A stretch of 54,830 nt of DNA from a bacterium BMS3Bbin14 (GTDB lineage: Bacteria > Desulfobacterota > Desulfobulbia > Desulfobulbales > Desulfobulbaceae): assembly GCA_002897615.1 (NCBI GenBank), contig BDTX01000014.1, forward strand, positions 1 to 54,830, read 5' to 3'. The notes below the pieces were generated by a model. It saw only the letters and a program-made list of their open reading frames with translations, made no database searches and was not told the DNA's origin. The position numbers were made by a program, and so were the translations under genes. Shown here in pieces: positions 50,446 through 54,830 of the stretch; positions within the stretch are counted from its first letter, which is position 1, and each line of letters starts with the position of its first letter.

Positions 50446-53040
50446 ATGCAACTTGATAAATTCACCTTGAAATCCCAGGAGGCAATCCAGGCGGCCCATA
50501 CCCTTGCCCAGGAAAAAGGCAACCAGGAATTGCAGCCCGAGCACCTGCTCAAGGCCATCCTTGAACAACCGGAAGGCGTTGTCGTCCCGGTTCTGCAAAA
50601 AATGGGCATTGAGCCGAGTGTGGTCCTCAGCGCCACCAACCAGCTCGTCGACAAACTGCCCAAGGTGTCCGGGGGGGGAGCGGGACAGATATACTCTTCG
50701 CAACAGTTTAACAAGCTGCTGGACCGGTCGTTTAAAACGGCATCGTCAATGCAGGACGAATATGTGAGCCAGGAACATCTGTTTATGGCCATGCTTGCCG
50801 ACTCGAGCCTGGCCGTCAGCGCGATGCTCAAACAGCTTGGCGTGAGCAGTGACGGCTTCCTCCAGGCCCTGGCCACGGTACGCGGTAACCAGCGGGTCAC
50901 GGACCCCTACCCGGAAGACAAATACCAGGCCCTGGAAAAGTATGCCCTCAACCTGACCGATGCAGCAAGGAACGGCAAACTTGACCCGGTTATCGGCCGG
51001 GACGAAGAGATTCGCCGGATCATCCAGGTGCTCTCCCGGCGGACCAAGAACAACCCCGTTCTGATCGGCGAACCCGGGGTCGGCAAAACAGCCATTGTCG
51101 AAGGCCTGGCCCAGCGCATTGTCAATGGCGATATCCCGGCCACCCTGGAAAACAAGCAGGTTATCGCCCTCGACCTGGGCTCGCTCATTGCCGGGGCCAA
51201 ATACCGCGGCGAGTTTGAAGACCGGCTCAAGGCCGTACTCAAGGAAGTGGAAAAAAAGGCCGGCGAAATTATCCTGTTCATCGACGAAATCCATACCCTG
51301 GTGGGGGCCGGAGCCGCCGAGGGTTCCATGGATGCCTCCAACATGCTCAAGCCCGCCCTGGCCAGGGGCGAACTGCACTGCGTCGGCGCCACGACCCTTG
51401 ACGAATACCGCAAGTATATTGAAAAAGATGCGGCCCTTGAACGGCGATTTCAACCGGTCCTGGTCCAGGAACCCAGCGAAGAGGACACCATCGCCATCCT
51501 TCGCGGTATCAAGGAAAAATATGAGGTCCATCATGGCGTGCGCATCCAGGACTCGGCCACCGTGGCTGCGGTTGTGCTCTCCAGCCGCTATATCACCGAC
51601 CGTTTCCTGCCGGACAAGGCCATCGACCTGATCGACGAAGCCGCGTCAAAACTGCGGATTGAAATCGACTCCATGCCGACCGAGATTGATACGCTTGAAC
51701 GAAAGAAGATCAAAATGGAGATCGAGCAGGAAGCCCTGAAAAAAGAAAAGGACAAGGTGTCGAAGGAGCGGCTTGACAAGCTGAAAAAAGAGCTGGCCGA
51801 CCTAAACGACGAACTCAACGCCATGAAAGGCCAGTGGCAGCTCGAACGTGATGTCATCCAGCGTATCCGCAAGATCAAAAGCGATATTGACGAGGCGCAC
51901 ATGGAAGAACAACGCGCCGAGCGGGCCGGAGACCTGAGCCGGGTGGCGGAAATCCGCTACTCCAAGATCATCAACCTGGAAAAAGAACTGGCGGAACAGA
52001 ACCGGCAACTGGAAAAAATCCAGGAAAAACACAAGATGCTCAAAGAAGAGGTCGCGGCGGAAGATATTGCCGCCGTGGTGGCCAAGTGGACAGGTATCCC
52101 GGTGGACAGGCTGCTTGAGGGGGAAAAGGACAAACTGATCCACGCCGAAGAGCAGCTCTCGAAACGGGTCATCGGCCAGAAGGAGGCCATCCTGGCGGTG
52201 GCCAATGCCGTACGTCGGGCTCGGGCAGGGTTACAGGACCCCGACCGGCCCCTCGGCTCCTTTATCTTCCTGGGACCAACCGGTGTGGGCAAGACCGAAC
52301 TGGCCCGCAGCCTGGCCGTTTTCCTCTTTGACTCCGAGCATGCCATGATCCGTATTGACATGTCCGAGTACATGGAAAAACATTCGGTGGCCCGGCTGAT
52401 CGGCGCGCCTCCCGGCTACGTGGGCTACGAGGAGGGCGGCATGCTGACCGAGGCCGTGCGCCGGCGGCCCTACTCCGTCATCCTCCTTGACGAGATCGAA
52501 AAGGCGCATCCTGATGTTTTTAACGTCCTCTTGCAGGTCCTTGACGATGGCCGGATGACGGATGGCAAGGGCCGGACCGTGGATTTCAAAAACACGATCC
52601 TGATCATGACCTCCAATCTCGGCAGCCAGCTCATCATGGAAATGGGCCAGACCAATCCCGAAGAACTGCAGCGGCGCATCGACGAGCTGCTCTACCGGCA
52701 ATTCAAACCGGAGTTCCTCAACCGGGTGGACGAAATCATTACCTTCCATAGCCTGTCCCGGGAAGACCTGCTGCAAATCGTGGATATCCAGATCAAGCGC
52801 ATGGCCAAACGGCTCGAAGAACGAAAATATACGGTCGAACTCACCGACAGTGCCAAGCAGTTCCTGGTCACCACCGGCTACGACCCGTCCTTTGGCGCCC
52901 GACCGCTCAAGCGGGCCATACAGCACTATATCGAAGATCCGCTGGCCATGGAAATCCTGGAAGGCAACTTCGAGGAGGGCGATCATATCCTGATCGACAG
53001 GAAGAATGACGACCGCAGGTTAACCTTTACCAGGAAATAA
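50446..53040 (+). CDS. clpB: ATP-dependent disaggregase ClpB
   Basis: An 864-residue Hsp100 protein. The N-terminal repeat domain starts [20 protein letters not shown]. The first AAA+ module has Walker [10 protein letters not shown] and [17 protein letters not shown], the long coiled-coil M-domain spans about residues 410-525, and the second module has GPTGVGKTE and [14 protein letters not shown]. It rescues aggregated proteins with DnaK. Length is normal. The ribosome site GGGAGGAAAT precedes the ATG. A strong terminator follows. Confidence 0.98.
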   Translation: MQLDKFTLKSQEAIQAAHTLAQEKGNQELQPEHLLKAILEQPEGVVVPVLQKMGIEPSVVLSATNQLVDKLPKVSGGGAGQIYSSQQFNKLLDRSFKTASSMQDEYVSQEHLFMAMLADSSLAVSAMLKQLGVSSDGFLQALATVRGNQRVTDPYPEDKYQALEKYALNLTDAARNGKLDPVIGRDEEIRRIIQVLSRRTKNNPVLIGEPGVGKTAIVEGLAQRIVNGDIPATLENKQVIALDLGSLIAGAKYRGEFEDRLKAVLKEVEKKAGEIILFIDEIHTLVGAGAAEGSMDASNMLKPALARGELHCVGATTLDEYRKYIEKDAALERRFQPVLVQEPSEEDTIAILRGIKEKYEVHHGVRIQDSATVAAVVLSSRYITDRFLPDKAIDLIDEAASKLRIEIDSMPTEIDTLERKKIKMEIEQEALKKEKDKVSKERLDKLKKELADLNDELNAMKGQWQLERDVIQRIRKIKSDIDEAHMEEQRAERAGDLSRVAEIRYSKIINLEKELAEQNRQLEKIQEKHKMLKEEVAAEDIAAVVAKWTGIPVDRLLEGEKDKLIHAEEQLSKRVIGQKEAILAVANAVRRARAGLQDPDRPLGSFIFLGPTGVGKTELARSLAVFLFDSEHAMIRIDMSEYMEKHSVARLIGAPPGYVGYEEGGMLTEAVRRRPYSVILLDEIEKAHPDVFNVLLQVLDDGRMTDGKGRTVDFKNTILIMTSNLGSQLIMEMGQTNPEELQRRIDELLYRQFKPEFLNRVDEIITFHSLSREDLLQIVDIQIKRMAKRLEERKYTVELTDSAKQFLVTTGYDPSFGARPLKRAIQHYIEDPLAMEILEGNFEEGDHILIDRKNDDRRLTFTRK

Positions 53041-53055
53041 CTCCGCATCCCGAAC

Positions 53056-53093
53056 AACTTCCTCCCGGCCTCCCTCAGGCGGGAGGAAGTTTT
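53056..53093 (+). terminator. Intrinsic terminator after clpB
   Basis: AACTTCCTCCCG pairs with CGGGAGGAAGTT around GCCTCCCTCAGG, followed by TTTCTT. It begins 16 bases after the clpB stop. Confidence 0.9.
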
Positions 53094-53096
53094 CTT

Positions 53097-53114
53097 CCTT
53101 GGATCCGTGAGCGT
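53097..53114 (-). mobile_element. MITE fragment, end B only, reversed
   Basis: CCTTGGATCCGTGAGCGT matches end B (CCTGGATCCGTGAGCGTT) with one inserted base. It lies just after the clpB terminator. The rest of the element is absent. Confidence 0.55.
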
Positions 53115-53272
53115 CATCGCTTACCCGGTCTCAAACAAACAAGTCCTCGTCGCCGGCCGTCCCCGAAGTCAACCTTGCCAAATGATTCCCCGTTGCAGGT
53201 TGTCTTTTTTATGATCTGTGATATAAGCAAGAAACTTGGCCTTATTTTTTCAGTATTCCGACGGAGATAAGC

Positions 53273-53569
53273 ATGACCACCAGCGCCACCGTACCGAACG
53301 ACCTGACCATTAACTATGAAGAAGACGGCACCCCGATTGTCAAAGAACTGGACAAGGAAATCCTGTCCAAGGGGGCATGGACGACCATTCTCTATCGATA
53401 CCAGGACTTCGACCGGTCAAAGGGCGAATACAGTGCGGACAAATACACCATCCGCCGCTATCAGAAACGGAACGGCCAATATATCCCCAAGTCAAAATTC
53501 AATATCTCCAGCGCGGCCCAGGCCCGGAAGATCATCGACACCCTGAGCAGCTGGATGACCGAAGAATGA
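53273..53569 (+). CDS. Small conserved protein of unknown function
   Basis: A 98-residue soluble protein with charged composition. Segments such as VKELDKEILSKGAWTTILYR and KYTIRRYQKRNGQYIPKSKF suggest a compact alpha/beta fold and possible nucleic-acid contact. No motif is recognised. It has its own AT-rich leader and CGGAGA site. A MITE begins two bases after its stop, and the stop TGA lies within the 5-bp target duplication ATGAA. Confidence 0.78.
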   Translation: MTTSATVPNDLTINYEEDGTPIVKELDKEILSKGAWTTILYRYQDFDRSKGEYSADKYTIRRYQKRNGQYIPKSKFNISSAAQARKIIDTLSSWMTEE

Positions 53570-53570
53570 A

Positions 53571-53790
53571 CCTGGATCCGTGAGCGTTCGAGAACGGTGC
53601 AGATGCAAGACGGCAACGATGTTGATTATCCTGGTGTGATATCAACTTTGTTGCCAACGCAGCAGCTGCGCCGTTATCGGGCGGACCGGAGGGCGGCGCG
53701 GTAAAAACCAGGAAATGCATTTATTTGACATAAATACAATAAATTCCAGATATTGCATGAAGTATAATCTCAAGCCGTCACGGATTCAGG
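53571..53790 (-). mobile_element. MITE copy 9, full length, reversed
   Basis: A 220-bp copy from CCTGGATCCGTGAGCGTTCG to CCGTCACGGATTCAGG. Flanks ATGAA on both sides show a 5-bp target duplication. It fills the gap between the small gene (53273-53569) and the permease gene, whose start is 14 bases from its right end. Confidence 0.92.
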
Positions 53791-53803
53791 ATGAAATGAT
53801 CGG

Positions 53804-54697
53804 ATGTATTTCCCCGTCGCCGGCATAGAAGTCTCCCCCTGGCTGCCGCCGCTTGTCGCCTTTGGCATTTCCCTGTTCACCTCCATGGGCGGCATCTCCG
53901 GAGGCTTTCTGCTCCTGCCCTTCCAGGTCAGCTGTCTCGGCTTTGATTCACCATCGGTCAGCGCGACCAACCACATCTTCAACATTGTTGCCATTCCCAG
54001 CGGTGTGTATCGTTACATCCGGGAAGGACGAATGGTATGGCCTTTAACCTGGGCCGTCATTATCGGTACCGTACCCGGCGTCCTGGCCGGCGCGGTTATC
54101 CGGATAAAATACCTGCCTGACCCCACTACATTTAAGCGGTTCGCCGCCTTGGTCCTTCTCTATATCGGGATCCGCCTGGTTACGGATATCTACCGGCAAA
54201 AATCATCATCCGGGGGGAAACCGGGCGCCGGGTCGGCCATGCGAAGCGACCGGGTAACAGAACAGCGATTCACCCTGAAGACAATAAGCTACAGCTATCA
54301 TGAAACAAACTACCAGGTATGCACTGCCGGTATCGTGGCCATCAGCCTGGTAGTCGGCATTATCGGCGGAGTTTACGGCATTGGCGGCGGAGCCATCATC
54401 GCGCCGCTCTTTGTCTCTTATTTCGGTCTGCCGGTCTACACTATTGCCGGGGCCACCCTGATGGGTACCATGATCACTTCGCTGGCCGGCGTCGCTTTTT
54501 TTCAGGCCCTGGCCCCTCTCTATCCCTCCATGGCCATTGCCCCGGACTGGCGCCTCGGGATACTTTTCGGGTTCGGCGGCTTTGCCGGCATGTACTGCGG
54601 AGCAAGGCTGCAACGGTTCGTCCCGGCCAGACTCATCAAGGCCATACTTGCCTTTGCCATTCTCTTTACGGTCGCCCGTTACCTTGGCCTGCTGTAG
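53804..54697 (+). CDS. TSUP (TauE/SafE) family membrane permease
   Basis: A 297-residue membrane protein with two TSUP half-repeats and about eight membrane helices. The repeats show TSMGGISGGFLLLPFQVSCL with SATNHIFNIVAIPSG in the first half and GIIGGVYGIGGGAIIAPLFV with GATLMGTMITSLAGVAFF in the second. Family members export sulfite or organosulfonates; a sulfur-related substrate would suit this organism but is not shown. The ribosome-binding region lies in or beside the MITE edge. Confidence 0.9.
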   Translation: MYFPVAGIEVSPWLPPLVAFGISLFTSMGGISGGFLLLPFQVSCLGFDSPSVSATNHIFNIVAIPSGVYRYIREGRMVWPLTWAVIIGTVPGVLAGAVIRIKYLPDPTTFKRFAALVLLYIGIRLVTDIYRQKSSSGGKPGAGSAMRSDRVTEQRFTLKTISYSYHETNYQVCTAGIVAISLVVGIIGGVYGIGGGAIIAPLFVSYFGLPVYTIAGATLMGTMITSLAGVAFFQALAPLYPSMAIAPDWRLGILFGFGGFAGMYCGARLQRFVPARLIKAILAFAILFTVARYLGLL

Positions 54698-54715
54698 AAC
54701 ATTCCTGCGAACTCC

Positions 54716-54830
54716 CTATGACTTCATGATTTTCAGATAATTTTCCGCGCTGTCGTTTACCGTTGCGGCAGAACCATTTACGCCGGGCATCCGGAAAAGT
54801 GAATCGAGGGCGAGATTTCGGTTGACAGTG
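54716..54830 (-). CDS. 3' end of a gene running in from the right, unknown
   Basis: On the - strand an open frame runs from the window edge to TAG (54718-54716), giving 37 residues that end MPGVNGSAATVNDSAENYLKIMKS when the last part is read from residue 14. Composition looks protein-coding (no low-complexity, ordinary codon use), but the piece is too short to assign. It converges on the TSUP gene, 18 bases from its stop. Confidence 0.5.
   Translation of the reverse strand, partial: TVNRNLALDSLFRMPGVNGSAATVNDSAENYLKIMKS

Overview
The window is a bacterial chromosome segment of about 55 kb, most probably from a sulfur-cycling member of the Desulfobacterota (Desulfobulbales-like). This is inferred from gene content: an HdrA-FlpD (MvhD) electron-transfer pair, a TAT-exported split-Soret cytochrome c, a HesB/IscA-like selenoprotein, the hom + apgM (proposed homoserine kinase) pair and a fused CobA-HemD. 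Most of it is GC-rich housekeeping sequence in short same-strand operons.

The left end (1-3805) differs sharply. It is AT-rich, read leftwards, and has the layout of a chromosomal integron. A wrecked integron-integrase gene (about 3309-3805, + strand) diverges from an array of cassettes on the - strand, with a core site at 3167-3173 and two recognisable attC sites (1645-1722 and 133-200). The first cassette carries two genes: a ThsB/DUF1863-type TIR protein (2730-3143) and a caspase-like C14 protease (1734-2708). That pairing matches the TIR + caspase form of Thoeris anti-phage defence (type IV). The second cassette encodes a 461-residue coiled-coil protein with two membrane segments (221-1606). 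The array runs off the window with two hairpins in the next cassette.

From 4042 rightwards the blocks are: ychF, a YhaM-like HD nuclease, holB, a PSP1/RicT protein, metG, yggT and a DUF167 gene (4042-10960); a membrane protein and a perfect 195-bp tandem duplication (11193-12423); IscA-like, flpD and hdrA on the - strand (12469-16648); the split-Soret cytochrome (17189-17977); a cobalt/nickel ECF importer cbiM-PDGLE-cbiQ-cbiO (18102-20937); a porin (21057-22475); a - strand run of adk, gmhA, an unknown gene, hemC, cobA-hemD and a bacterial cereblon-like CULT protein (22741-28385); hom, apgM and a thioesterase (28981-31975); an initiator tRNA with a consensus promoter and a terminator (32190-32354); an SPFH/zinc-ribbon pair, a deaminase, a radical SAM protein and a TPR-methyltransferase (33033-38274); tatB-tatC, ygbA and a RelA/SpoT homologue (38598-42617); rnr and znuC-znuB (42816-46775); trmJ and an Nth-like glycosylase (47636-49089); the selenoprotein (49887-50228); clpB (50446-53040); and a TSUP permease (53804-54697).

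The whole window is peppered with one miniature inverted-repeat element of about 219 bp: nine full or internally deleted copies and four fragments. Its ends share about 22 bp of inverted repeat, most copies are flanked by 5-bp target duplications, and no transposase is present here. Its ends carry stop codons in all three frames, and three genes use the first TGA of a copy as their own stop. A second, rarer repeat family (ends beginning AGGGTCCGCGCAAAAA) is also present.
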